This document shows positions 56,301 through 63,923 of a DNA stretch of 64,000 nucleotides, piece by piece. Source of the DNA: Cognataquiflexum rubidum (lineage in GTDB: Bacteria; Bacteroidota; Bacteroidia; Cytophagales; Cyclobacteriaceae); assembly GCF_022538115.1 (NCBI RefSeq), contig NZ_JAKZAL010000008.1, forward strand, positions 167,575-231,574, written 5' to 3'. Below the pieces are notes generated by a model. It made no database searches and was not told where the DNA came from. It was given only the letters and a program-made list of their open reading frames with translations. Position 1 is the stretch's first letter; every line of letters begins with the position of its first letter. A program made the translations under genes and the position numbers.

Positions 56301-56445
56301 TGACTACTGCAAAGTCTTTTATGTCTGAAGATGCAGGTAAGGCTTTAGCCTGAATTCCTGACAATCCTCCCGAAAAAAAGATCACACTGCAGATTACGCA
56401 CATTCGAAGCGTTGCTTGTGTTTGTTTGGAAGTAAAATTTCCCAT
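53386..56445 (-). CDS. SusC/RagA-family TonB-linked outer membrane transporter
   Basis: 1019 residues from the ATG at 56445; a TTG two codons earlier is also in frame. In order: signal sequence ending near GIQAKA, carboxypeptidase-regulatory-like domain (VTGTVKDETGAPLPGAALLV), the N-terminal VVVGYGTQKRSDVTGSI signature, TonB plug (LKDASATALYGSRASNGVIV), and a barrel ending TYMVNLNLTF. With the SusD downstream it forms a complete import pair. It is the first gene of a two-gene minus-strand operon. Confidence 0.96.
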   Translation of the reverse strand: MGNFTSKQTQATLRMCVICSVIFFSGGLSGIQAKALPASSDIKDFAVVTGTVKDETGAPLPGAALLVKGTTTGTISDLDGKFSIDVPNDAILVVSYLGYTTMEVPIKGQSVLSIQMQLDDSQLNEFVVVGYGTQKRSDVTGSIGSLKNEDFNRGIIANPVDLLQGKVAGVNVTSVSGEPGANQNVIIRGIGSLRSGTQPLYVLDGFLLDNSDTGIASNPLNFLNPNDIESIDVLKDASATALYGSRASNGVIVITTKKGKAGTSQVNLSASTAWSSMANQIDVFEADEFRRQVVAVGGNLEDFDGNTRWQDELTQTGFSQDYSLSMSGANSEKFSYFASLGYLDKEGILKNSNLKRYSGKLNMNQKAFEGRLIIDYNLTASYTENLRPSIESTISDMLNLNPTIPALTDGEPTLLNTNALNPIKRNQLYSDNAANNRILGTISPSFEIIEGLTYKLNLGVDYSTTNRYVQYKPFTEVVNESNVANGSLDQLISANTNSLVENTLTYNWGKAKHNFTALAGHSYQTFLDEFRGTSARGFAANNIEPRFQDQNSTSEFPTTISASGVRNELQSFFGRLNYVYDEKYLFTATIRADGSSKFGDNNKYGYFPSFALGWNVTKEDFMANSFFDNLKVRTSWGQTGNQEIPSKITQASFSEDRLATGAGSLNTYPIDTQGRTLDDYPYGIVFTRLANPDLQWEVSTQFNAGIDFAILNYRLTGTMDYFNKVSSNILLEVVPADPIQPTSTFWDNIESMEIHNSGIELALNYNSKPQQAFSYVISGNITLIQNEVRDSPFAVLTTGQAQGAGQTGATINGYINNQPIGAFYMLQFDGIGEDGLNRFVDINGDGAILDNDRSVVGSAIPKVIYGFSTNLRYKNFDFGMNFNGGAGNEIYNHTTMSLFTKSQLSRSNNTTDFAVQFPNESFNNANTVSTRFLESGSYLRLNNATMAYNISPDRLGMGNAFQNIRIALTGQNLFVITNYSGFDPEVNTGATSAGIQTFGIDRFTYPMARTYMVNLNLTF

Positions 56446-56478
56446 AATCAATAGGTTTAAATTGGTTTAAGTACTTTC

Positions 56479-56486
56479 CAAAATTA
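56479..56486 (-). promoter_or_regulatory. Possible Bacteroidetes -7 box for susC
   Basis: On the minus strand this reads TAATTTTG, a match to TAnnTTTG, about 34 bp before the susC ATG. No clear -33 TTTG could be placed at the usual spacing, so this is tentative. Confidence 0.25.
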
Positions 56487-56644
56487 CCATGTGAGGGACG
56501 GTCGGAGGTCTAGTTTCTTTTTATATCCTTGTTATGTTTTAATAACCAAAAAATAATCCTGAAGGCCTTTTGTTAAGGACATGTTACATATGGTTGATAA
56601 AAAGCAGTGAATTCAAATCCAAGTTATTTAATGGTTAATTCTTC

Positions 56645-56995
56645 CTAAAAAGGCAAAGGGCTTCCTTCCCAAAAAATAGCTCCAAGTATAATTCCTTCCT
56701 CTACTGAGTAGGGAGGAACCATCTGCCGGATAACCCAATTTAAAGCTATGATTTTTTTGAATACCGTTATTTTTGGAATCATTTCGAACCTAAAAATTGA
56801 TTCTTCACTCAGATTGAGTATTAAGGAGGAGTCTTTCTCTACCGAAAAAGATCCTAAATCCGAAATCAAATTACCTTTTATTTCTGAGGGATTTCTGTCG
56901 GATTTTGTTTTGTAAAAAAAGACTTTCAACAACCCCAACACACGAAAACCATTACACCTGTCCGCCGTGGCGGAAGATTTTATATCTGCGTTCAT
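56645..56995 (-). CDS. Doubtful open frame partly inside a repeat
   Basis: 116 codons. The first 20 are encoded by the TCCGCCGTGGCGGA repeat and cannot be native. The rest (FRFEMIPKITVFKKIIALNW, YSVEEGIILGAIFWEGS) has a protein-like look and may be the tail of a decayed gene. No family recognised. Confidence 0.2.
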   Translation of the reverse strand: MNADIKSSATADRCNGFRVLGLLKVFFYKTKSDRNPSEIKGNLISDLGSFSVEKDSSLILNLSEESIFRFEMIPKITVFKKIIALNWVIRQMVPPYSVEEGIILGAIFWEGSPLPF

Positions 56996-57330
56996 CCATT
57001 TTATCTGTGGTTAAAAAATAACCTTCCCTGTTTTGGCGGAAAGCAACTTCCCAATCACCCTTCAAATTAGCCAAAACCAAACCCAACGCATTTCACATTT
57101 TTTCTATAAATATGTCACCCCTTCGGGGTTTTCTACCAACTTGACAACCTGACAACGCGAACCAGACAACAAAAAAGACACAAGATGCAAGACAAAAGAT
57201 CAAAGACTTGATTCAGCGACAATAATTAAAACCACTATAACAATTACAACAATTACACCTGTCCGCCGTGGCGGAACTTTTTCAACCCGACAACGAGAAG
57301 CAGACAGCCTGACAACCCTTGCTCATTTCC
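56945..57330. repeat. Intergenic repeat island (second island, modules in reversed order)
   Basis: TCCGCCGTGGCGGA occurs at 56961 and 57262. The module with CCTTCCCTGTTTTGGCGG, AATTAGCCAAAACCAAACCC and CATTTCACATTTTTTCTATA spans about 57010-57140. A tract rich in AGACACAAGATGCAAGAC and CAACCCGACAACGAGAAGCAG follows. It shares both modules with the island at 44.8-45.3 kb. The gap 56446-56644 shows nothing but the possible susC promoter. Confidence 0.85.
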
Positions 57331-57374
57331 ATTATTTGAAAGTACTTAAAACTCCATTTTGATCCCGTGGTTAA

Positions 57375-57614
57375 TCACCCTCCCTTCAACACCAGCCCCT
57401 CCAGTTCCAAATCCCTCAGTTTCATTCCTGCAAGTAAAAGGTTATCTGACTCAATGTGTTTTTGGCATTCATGAATCATAGCAATTAGCTTTTTGGCTTT
57501 ATTTATCCTATCAAAAGGAAAAGGGTCAATATTGGACGCAATAATCTTATTGAGTTTTTGGTTGATCTGTTCTTCCTTTTGTTTCAGCTCGGATTTTACT
57601 TTTACCACTTCCAT
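57375..57614 (-). CDS. Small hypothetical coiled-coil protein
   Basis: 79 residues from the ATG at 57614, with a codon pattern consistent with coding. Residues 5-28 (KSELKQKEEQINQKLNKIIA) and 40-75 look like two helices that could pack as a hairpin. No signal peptide or known motif. It diverges from the TPR-HExxH gene across 227 bp and might be part of the accessory block. Confidence 0.5.
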   Translation of the reverse strand: MEVVKVKSELKQKEEQINQKLNKIIASNIDPFPFDRINKAKKLIAMIHECQKHIESDNLLLAGMKLRDLELEGLVLKGG

Positions 57615-57841
57615 ATTTGTTAATTATTTAAACATATTAAAGTCAATAATATAAACAATTGTCACACATATCCACGCACTTTCAATTTGATGATCTAATA
57701 AAAATTTATAGACCTTTTTTAACTCTCTGCGGTTTAAACGAATAACGTTTTGTACTATGCTTGATTTTAATTCTCCTTTGCCCATCCCGTCTCCAAAGAC
57801 TATATTTACCTCAAAGAGCCTTTTGTGAATTTCTCTACCCT

Positions 57842-59824
57842 ATGCAAGTAATTTATCAACGTTCAGAATTCCTGAAAAAACTGTTTCCTGCCATAGACAT
57901 CCATGACAATGATCAATTGATCCGGGTGTTGAAGGAGTTTTACAGCGTTGGACAGCTTTCGGCTGATGTGAAGATTTCAGAGGACACCATAGAGATCAAT
58001 GTCCCTGATGCTCCTCTAGGCGGAGATCCGGCAGCATTTCAGAAAGCGAACAAACTATGTGAACACGGAAGGTTTTCAGAAGCGCGTCCAATCTTGGAAG
58101 AACTAATCAGCAAATATCCACCTGTAAGTGAATACCACAGGACTCTTGCCCAATCTTATGAGGAAGAAGGAAACCATGAAAAAGCCATTGATATTTTGAT
58201 CGATGCCTTAAAATGGGATCCCAAAAATCATTGGGCATTGATTCTGATGGGAAACATCTATTTCAGGTATTATAACGATTTGAATGTTGCAATGACTTAT
58301 TTCGACCAAGTGGTTGAATCTGACCCCAAAAATTATATCGCACTCAATAATATCGGGGGCACATTTTTACAAGCCGGAAAGCTTACACTTGCCGAAAGAT
58401 ACTTGGGGAAGGCGTATAAAGCGAATCCAAAATTCCCCAATATCACTTTAGGGATGGGCTTACTTAATTTTCAAAAAGGTGATTTCAGAAGTGCTTTTGA
58501 TTTTTCCATTCAGGCTTTAAGATTTGAACAAAAATTGGAAAGCCAAGTCTATAAGACTGCCCTTAAATTGGCTTTGGATTCTTCAGATACACTTATTGAA
58601 AAACAGACAGGAAAAGAATCATTGATTGATTTTATTCAAGAAATTGAGAAACTGACAGGTAAAGAGGTTGTAATTGAACAGGATTCAACCATCTCCACAG
58701 CCGCCAAGGTAGAGTTTGCAGAAAATCACCACAGAGACTTTCATAAAATTCTTCATAACCCAAAATACCCACAGACAGATCATTTGATCGCGCATGAATT
58801 GGTTCATTTAAAACTTGCCGAAGAAGCGAGGAAGAAAAAATGTAACAAGTTATTTATAGGCAAGGACTCTAAAATTGAAACTTTCAGGAAAGGAATCCAG
58901 AGCACCCTAAAGAAACTTGAAAAGAGAGGGGTTTCTCCTGAAAATATTGATAAGTATGCAAAAAGCCTTTTTGATGGAATACTCAGTCAAGTTTACAACA
59001 CAGCCATTGATCTCTTTATTGAGGATTTCTTATACAATCAGTACCCTGAGTTGAGGTATATTCAATTCAGATCATTATACCAGATGAATCAGGAAGGCCA
59101 TAAGGCGGTCAATGACCCCAAAATCATTGAACTTTCTCCTCCGGATATATTGACCAAAAGCAGAATATTCAATGTCGTTTCAGCAAGACATTTTGAGGAC
59201 CTGTTTGGTGTTAAAATGGAAAAGCAATATGCCCTCCGTCCATTTGAAAAAGACCAAGCAGACCTTTTTTGGGATGAATTCAAAGAGTATAGAAGCGATA
59301 GAAAGGAAGGGGAGGAATATGAGCTCGTGCAGCATTGGGGGGAGGATTTGGAATTGGGATCCTTTTTTGAACTTGTAGATGAAATAGAATACAGGTCTCA
59401 GAACCAACCATCCTCAAAATCTCCGGAAGATGTTCTGACACAGATCGAGCAAGATCCCATGCAATTAAATTCCTTTGACCTTGAGGAAGAAGAGAGTCTG
59501 AAGAAATTCCAAGAAGAGCATGCAGGAAAAGACATCAATATGGCGGTGGCCATGTATATGGTAGGGGCCTTGGAACATTTTAGAGGAATGTCAAATGACA
59601 AAGTCAAGGAAATTGCCTATGAAATTGCAATGCTTGGTCAAACAGGAATTTCCCCAGAGAAAAAGGGATACAAGCTGAATAAAATCCCCAATACTACTTT
59701 TACCGGATATAAGTTACTTGCCTATTATTATGTCAGTTGGGCCATTGCCATACCCGAAATGCTGAGGGAGCTTCAGATGCCATTTGATAAGGAATATCAA
59801 CTGGCTTTAACACTTTCCAAATAA
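57842..59824 (+). CDS. TPR protein with HExxH metallopeptidase-like motif
   Basis: 660 residues from the ATG at 57842; an in-frame TTG at 57761 would add 27 residues unlike the rest. Residues about 60-230 hold four or five TPRs (AFQKANKLCEHGRFSEARPI, YHRTLAQSYEEEGNHEKAID, ALILMGNIYFRYYNDLNVAM, ALNNIGGTFLQAGKLTLAER). Then follows a candidate zinc site H318-E-L-V-H322 in HLIAHELVHLKLAEE, with E327 or E328 as possible further ligands. The C-terminal half (about 330-660) is unassigned and acidic near 560-600. No signal peptide, so cytosolic. It heads a three-gene block with the MazG-like and GIY-YIG genes. Confidence 0.75.
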   Translation: MQVIYQRSEFLKKLFPAIDIHDNDQLIRVLKEFYSVGQLSADVKISEDTIEINVPDAPLGGDPAAFQKANKLCEHGRFSEARPILEELISKYPPVSEYHRTLAQSYEEEGNHEKAIDILIDALKWDPKNHWALILMGNIYFRYYNDLNVAMTYFDQVVESDPKNYIALNNIGGTFLQAGKLTLAERYLGKAYKANPKFPNITLGMGLLNFQKGDFRSAFDFSIQALRFEQKLESQVYKTALKLALDSSDTLIEKQTGKESLIDFIQEIEKLTGKEVVIEQDSTISTAAKVEFAENHHRDFHKILHNPKYPQTDHLIAHELVHLKLAEEARKKKCNKLFIGKDSKIETFRKGIQSTLKKLEKRGVSPENIDKYAKSLFDGILSQVYNTAIDLFIEDFLYNQYPELRYIQFRSLYQMNQEGHKAVNDPKIIELSPPDILTKSRIFNVVSARHFEDLFGVKMEKQYALRPFEKDQADLFWDEFKEYRSDRKEGEEYELVQHWGEDLELGSFFELVDEIEYRSQNQPSSKSPEDVLTQIEQDPMQLNSFDLEEEESLKKFQEEHAGKDINMAVAMYMVGALEHFRGMSNDKVKEIAYEIAMLGQTGISPEKKGYKLNKIPNTTFTGYKLLAYYYVSWAIAIPEMLRELQMPFDKEYQLALTLSK

Positions 59825-59828
59825 TTTT

Positions 59829-60455
59829 ATGGAAAAACTTAAAGATGTCATTAGGAATCATGATTTTAACCCAGAGGACTATGATGGTTTTATGTGCAGT
59901 GAGTTTCAGTTTATGCGATTTTTCTTTTTGGAAAACAGAGATCTTTTAACATGTTTTGATGAAGTAAATAGTTTTTTGGCGGCAAACGGATTTCTCCAAC
60001 TTAATTTTACGGATTTTAGAGAAGAATTGTCAATAAGCGCGGATGGAGTGGGCCTTTATGCCGATCCTTATGTCAATGAAACGAACAGGAAATTGATTTT
60101 AACAATTGACAAATATGATCCTTGGAATAATTCTATTGACCTGATGATTGTTGAATTGATAAGGTTACGAAAAGAGAAAGATTGGGCTAAATTTCAAAAC
60201 CCTAAAAATTTAGCTGTGGCCTTGAGTATTGAAGCATCAAAATTATTGGAGCAATTTCTAGGAGAAAATCCTACGGAAGTCAATACGCAAAAAATCAAGG
60301 AAAAATTAGCTACTGTTTTTTCTTATAGTTTGCTTTTGGCTGAAAACTACGGATTGGACATAAAAGAGATTGTCTTGGAAAAGATCCAAAACCACAATGA
60401 AGAATACCCTATTGAGAATGGAAAAGGTTTTCACGAAAAAGCAGATAAAAAATAA
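59829..60455 (+). CDS. Protein with degenerate MazG-like nucleotide pyrophosphohydrolase domain
   Basis: 208 residues, start 4 bp after the TPR gene stop. Residues 1-105 are not recognised. Residues about 110-200 follow the all-alpha NTP-PPase (MazG/dCTPase-like) pattern closely: LRKEKDWAKFQNPKNLAVAL, LLLAENYGLDIKEIVLEKI, EEYPIENGKG. The metal-binding residues are mostly lost: the E-x2-E of helix 2 reads E135-A-S-K138, and the E-x2-D of helix 3 reads K159-L-A-T162. It is therefore probably a non-catalytic sensor or partner rather than an active pyrophosphatase. Co-transcription with the TPR-HExxH gene is likely. Confidence 0.75.
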   Translation: MEKLKDVIRNHDFNPEDYDGFMCSEFQFMRFFFLENRDLLTCFDEVNSFLAANGFLQLNFTDFREELSISADGVGLYADPYVNETNRKLILTIDKYDPWNNSIDLMIVELIRLRKEKDWAKFQNPKNLAVALSIEASKLLEQFLGENPTEVNTQKIKEKLATVFSYSLLLAENYGLDIKEIVLEKIQNHNEEYPIENGKGFHEKADKK

Positions 60456-60499
60456 ATGCTTTAATTTTCAAGAGAACAAAATTAATTAAACACCCATAC

Positions 60500-63349
60500 A
60501 TGATTTCACCCAATTCTAGCTCAAAAGGCTATGTGTATATTTTGATCAACATTTCTATGCCAGGGTTAGTAAAAGTGGGCAAATCCACTAGAAGCCCTGA
60601 GATCCGCGCGGCAGAATTATCCCAAGCATCTGGGGTTCCCCATAGTTTTCAGATTGTTTATCAGACATTAGTTGATAATTGTGATTTGGCGGAGAAAGAG
60701 GTCCATAAGTTTCTAAACCCTTATAGAGAGAACAATAACAGGGAATTCTTTAGAATACCAGTAAACAGGGCTATTGATGTTTTACGAAAGGTGATTGTTG
60801 AAAATAACTTGAAAGAGTCTGACTTCGATATAGATCCTTACAGATTTTCCTATGAAGAGTTCCATTCAGCTGAAGCCTTATTCGAGAAAGTAATATCAAA
60901 TGAAAATTATTGGGAACAAGCAAAGCTTCATTTGAAAGGAGGTCATCTTCTCAATTGGCTGAAAAAAAAATCAGAGTTTGATGCTTTGGTTAATGCTGAT
61001 CATTTTAAAGATAAAAGTGATGATTTAGATTTTTATTTTTCCCTGATTGTATTTTCTGTTTTGCCAGGTAAGTTTAGGATTTTCGGATATGAATTAGGCT
61101 ATTTATTAGACATTCATAACTTTTATGAACGAGAATTTAACGATGAAGAAAAATTTCCAAAATTATTATTATCAGGTAAACTATTTAAAGTTTATCAAGG
61201 GTATTTAAATGCAAAAAAATTAGAAGATGATAGCATTGTTACATGGCTAAAATTTACAAATTGGTCATTGGGAAAACCATATCAGGATAGAAAAGTAAGA
61301 GTAAAGGCGATGTTAAAATGGAAAGTTAAGTCAAGTAACTTTTTATTTTTCAATTCAATGAGTTATGAAAAATCCGAATATTTAATTGATAAAACTTCAT
61401 GGACATTAATGTCAGAAGTTTTGGGTATTCCATCTGATATTAAGGAAAAGGCACTTTCACAAAATGAAGATGATGTAATTGAAAGTGTAAAGTATCTTAA
61501 AGTTGTAGAAAAAATATTAACCGGAGAAGAGTCAAGTTCATCATTTAGTAAGTTTGGCAAAAAAGACCTTATTGTTCTATTGCCAAAAGAAGAATATTTA
61601 AATGAACTTAAAAGGCTCAACGGTAAAGAGTACTTATCTTTTTTAGAATGCGCGATTACAATTGAAGAATTTAAAAAAATGGATGAGGAATATTTACTTC
61701 CAGAAAACCTTGTTTCGACACTGTTTAATCCATTGACCTTTTATGAATTTTTGATCGTAAGAGAAATGTTAAGATATTTTTTAGGGAATTGTAAAAATAA
61801 TTTTGTAGGTGCTACGGTATTTAAAAGGGAGCTTATGATGCAGTTTGAACCTTATTTAAAGATTCTAGCAAAGGAATATTCATATATTGAAGCTGATTCA
61901 ACAAACAAAATCGCAATTCGAAACAAAATTTTTAACCCGAAAAACTTTCAATTATTCGAAAATCAAATTGGGGTAATTGTAAAACTTAAAAGCCATTTTT
62001 CTTACCGAAGAGGATTTGTTTTCACTAAAACTGAGATCAAAGAAAAAGTTAAAAAAATTACTGAGGAGTATATTATACCTCATGATATTAAAAATAAACT
62101 TTTAGAATTGGACTTAAGCACACTGGAAGAATTTTTAAGCGAGTTTTCTCCAAAAATAAAGTCTGTAGACTTGGACGATAGGGTTATACACCAAACCCTT
62201 CTTTTCAGTATCAAGAACGGTCTAAAGAGAAATTATCAAGAGGCATTTTTTCTTTTGAGCAAAACTTTTCCATCAGTAGATAATTCTCAAAAGGTTGGAA
62301 ATAAAATATTTGAAAAAACCCCAATAACACAAATACCAATGGGTTTGCACTACAGTATGGTTTCAACTTTTTCACTAGAATTTATTCCCACTAACATATT
62401 TTTAAGCAATTTGGTATTACCTTCTGAACTTACTCAGCAACTTAGATCCAATGATCTAGAAAGTTACATAAAAGGTTTAACTACTTTTTTTAAACAAGCC
62501 AATAATTGGATACCTAAGAAAACGCTAAAAGCTATAGAAGAGATTTTTATCATACCTCATCATATTCAAATGGGTATTATTGGGTATGGTGTTAATGAAT
62601 ATATACAATCTATAAATTTTCTCAAAGATCTTGGTTTGGAAATTGTTAATGGGCTAGAAAAGGATAATATCATATTTAGGACAAAAGGATTTTTAAGAAC
62701 CTCCGAGGGATCAAATAAAAGGTTATTGAGAAGAAGTCTTCGAAACTCTTTTCCAGAAAGGGGAAATTACAATTCTAAACCCTTCTCTTTTTTTGAAAAA
62801 GGAAGATTATCATATAGGACCGAATTAAATGAATCAATATCAAAGGTGAATAAGTTATTAGCGGATTCAAATGTTGATAAAACTTTTCTTGTGTGGTACG
62901 AGAACGATTTAATTCAAAAGAAGGAACTTTTGGAATATCAGGAATCAGTTGGACAAGGTGGTTTTTCGCATTTTAATTTGATTTATGATCTGAATTCATG
63001 TAATCATACAGAGGCAAAAAAAATAATTATTGCCAAATACGATAAGAGACTGGACAAAACACTTAATGATTTGAAAAAAGAAATTAGAGTTAAATTTCAA
63101 TTTTTGCCGAATGGTCTTATTGAATTACTAACAACATATTTAGATTGTATTAAAATCGGCGAAATAGGCTTTTCCGAAAGTGATAAAGAATTTATCAGGG
63201 GATTAAAAAAATATGCAGAGTTAAATTCCTTTTCATTGATGCTTAAGAAAAAATCCTTCCATCAGTTTCTAAAAGAACATAATTATCAGTATAGGGAAAA
63301 AGGTCCTTTTGGAGAATCTTTTTTGAACTATATAAGTGAAAACTGCTAA
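60500..63349 (+). CDS. Large protein with N-terminal GIY-YIG (T5orf172-type) nuclease domain
   Basis: 949 residues. Residues 9-100 match the T5orf172/GIY-YIG nuclease pattern: G10-Y-V-Y-I-L, PGLVKVGKST (23-30), Arg in EIRAAEL (R36), AEKEVH (E67, H69) and REFFRI (E82). The following 850 residues resemble no family I know; they are helical, Lys/Glu-rich and without membrane segments. The gene is markedly AT-rich: bases 61921-61980 have 15 G+C of 60, against about half in the EPS genes. That suggests recent acquisition. It lies 44 bp after the MazG-like gene and converges on a BrxL remnant. DNA cleavage or RNA cleavage by the N-terminal domain is inference. Confidence 0.72.
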   Translation: MISPNSSSKGYVYILINISMPGLVKVGKSTRSPEIRAAELSQASGVPHSFQIVYQTLVDNCDLAEKEVHKFLNPYRENNNREFFRIPVNRAIDVLRKVIVENNLKESDFDIDPYRFSYEEFHSAEALFEKVISNENYWEQAKLHLKGGHLLNWLKKKSEFDALVNADHFKDKSDDLDFYFSLIVFSVLPGKFRIFGYELGYLLDIHNFYEREFNDEEKFPKLLLSGKLFKVYQGYLNAKKLEDDSIVTWLKFTNWSLGKPYQDRKVRVKAMLKWKVKSSNFLFFNSMSYEKSEYLIDKTSWTLMSEVLGIPSDIKEKALSQNEDDVIESVKYLKVVEKILTGEESSSSFSKFGKKDLIVLLPKEEYLNELKRLNGKEYLSFLECAITIEEFKKMDEEYLLPENLVSTLFNPLTFYEFLIVREMLRYFLGNCKNNFVGATVFKRELMMQFEPYLKILAKEYSYIEADSTNKIAIRNKIFNPKNFQLFENQIGVIVKLKSHFSYRRGFVFTKTEIKEKVKKITEEYIIPHDIKNKLLELDLSTLEEFLSEFSPKIKSVDLDDRVIHQTLLFSIKNGLKRNYQEAFFLLSKTFPSVDNSQKVGNKIFEKTPITQIPMGLHYSMVSTFSLEFIPTNIFLSNLVLPSELTQQLRSNDLESYIKGLTTFFKQANNWIPKKTLKAIEEIFIIPHHIQMGIIGYGVNEYIQSINFLKDLGLEIVNGLEKDNIIFRTKGFLRTSEGSNKRLLRRSLRNSFPERGNYNSKPFSFFEKGRLSYRTELNESISKVNKLLADSNVDKTFLVWYENDLIQKKELLEYQESVGQGGFSHFNLIYDLNSCNHTEAKKIIIAKYDKRLDKTLNDLKKEIRVKFQFLPNGLIELLTTYLDCIKIGEIGFSESDKEFIRGLKKYAELNSFSLMLKKKSFHQFLKEHNYQYREKGPFGESFLNYISENC

Positions 63350-63401
63350 GAGACCCAAATTTATTTTTGTCCTTAAAAATTGATTTGAGGGAGGAAAAAA
63401 T

Positions 63402-63923
63402 CTAATACCCCTCCATCAATGTCTTTACCAAGCAATCTCTCAGGTCTGTGTAATACTGAATATTGATCTTGGTGATCATATCGTCGGATAGGTCGTTAGG
63501 TTGTTTGCGGGCATTGAGCGGGATCAGTAGGGTAGAGGCTCCTTTTTCTACAGCCAGCTCAGCAATGTTCACAGCATTGTAGATCATGTCCAATGAACCT
63601 CCCAAGTTCAGAGAACCGACGACAACCAATCCGCCTTTGGTATTCTTTTCTAACATAGCACTGCACAGGGCCATCAAGACGGCCATGCCCATTCCATTGC
63701 CACTTTTGGATGAATCAAATGCCCTTAACTGAACCGAGAAGTCATGTGATCTAGGATCTCTGTCTCCTACCATCAATCTACTTTTGCTGTATAGGTTTTG
63801 CTCAGCATAGCACACGCTTTCCTGAAAAGCAGAAGGGACAGGCCGTTGTGGAAATTCAGAAATTATAGTAGAGGGGTATTGTAGGGGAATAGGATTTGAT
63901 CTTCTAGCAATTGAATTATCTGA
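63402..63923 (-). pseudogene. C-terminal remnant of a BrxL/Lon-like BREX protein
   Basis: The frame is open from 63921 down to the TAA at 63402-63404, with an in-frame TAG at 63922-63924. From about residue ESVCYAEQNLYSKSRL onward (63821 down) it matches the Lon-like C-terminal domain of BrxL/TIGR02653-type proteins: LMVGDRDPRSHDFSVQLRAF, GMAVLMALCSAMLEKN, GGLVVVGSLNLGGSLDMIYN, VNIAELAVEKGASTLLIP. Full proteins are about 690 residues; only about 140 remain. The first codons after the stop do not look like BrxL. A GTG at 63815 could start a short protein. The Lon nucleophile position appears to be Gly (GNGMG) by my alignment. The same frame upstream of the stop reads RYFGEKLFDRLIIASIYPYV, unassigned. 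Confidence 0.6.

Noticed and set aside
57757..57828. ATG-started 23-codon frame before the TPR gene
   Set aside because: Out of frame with the TPR gene, short, and without a sign of a leader-peptide function.
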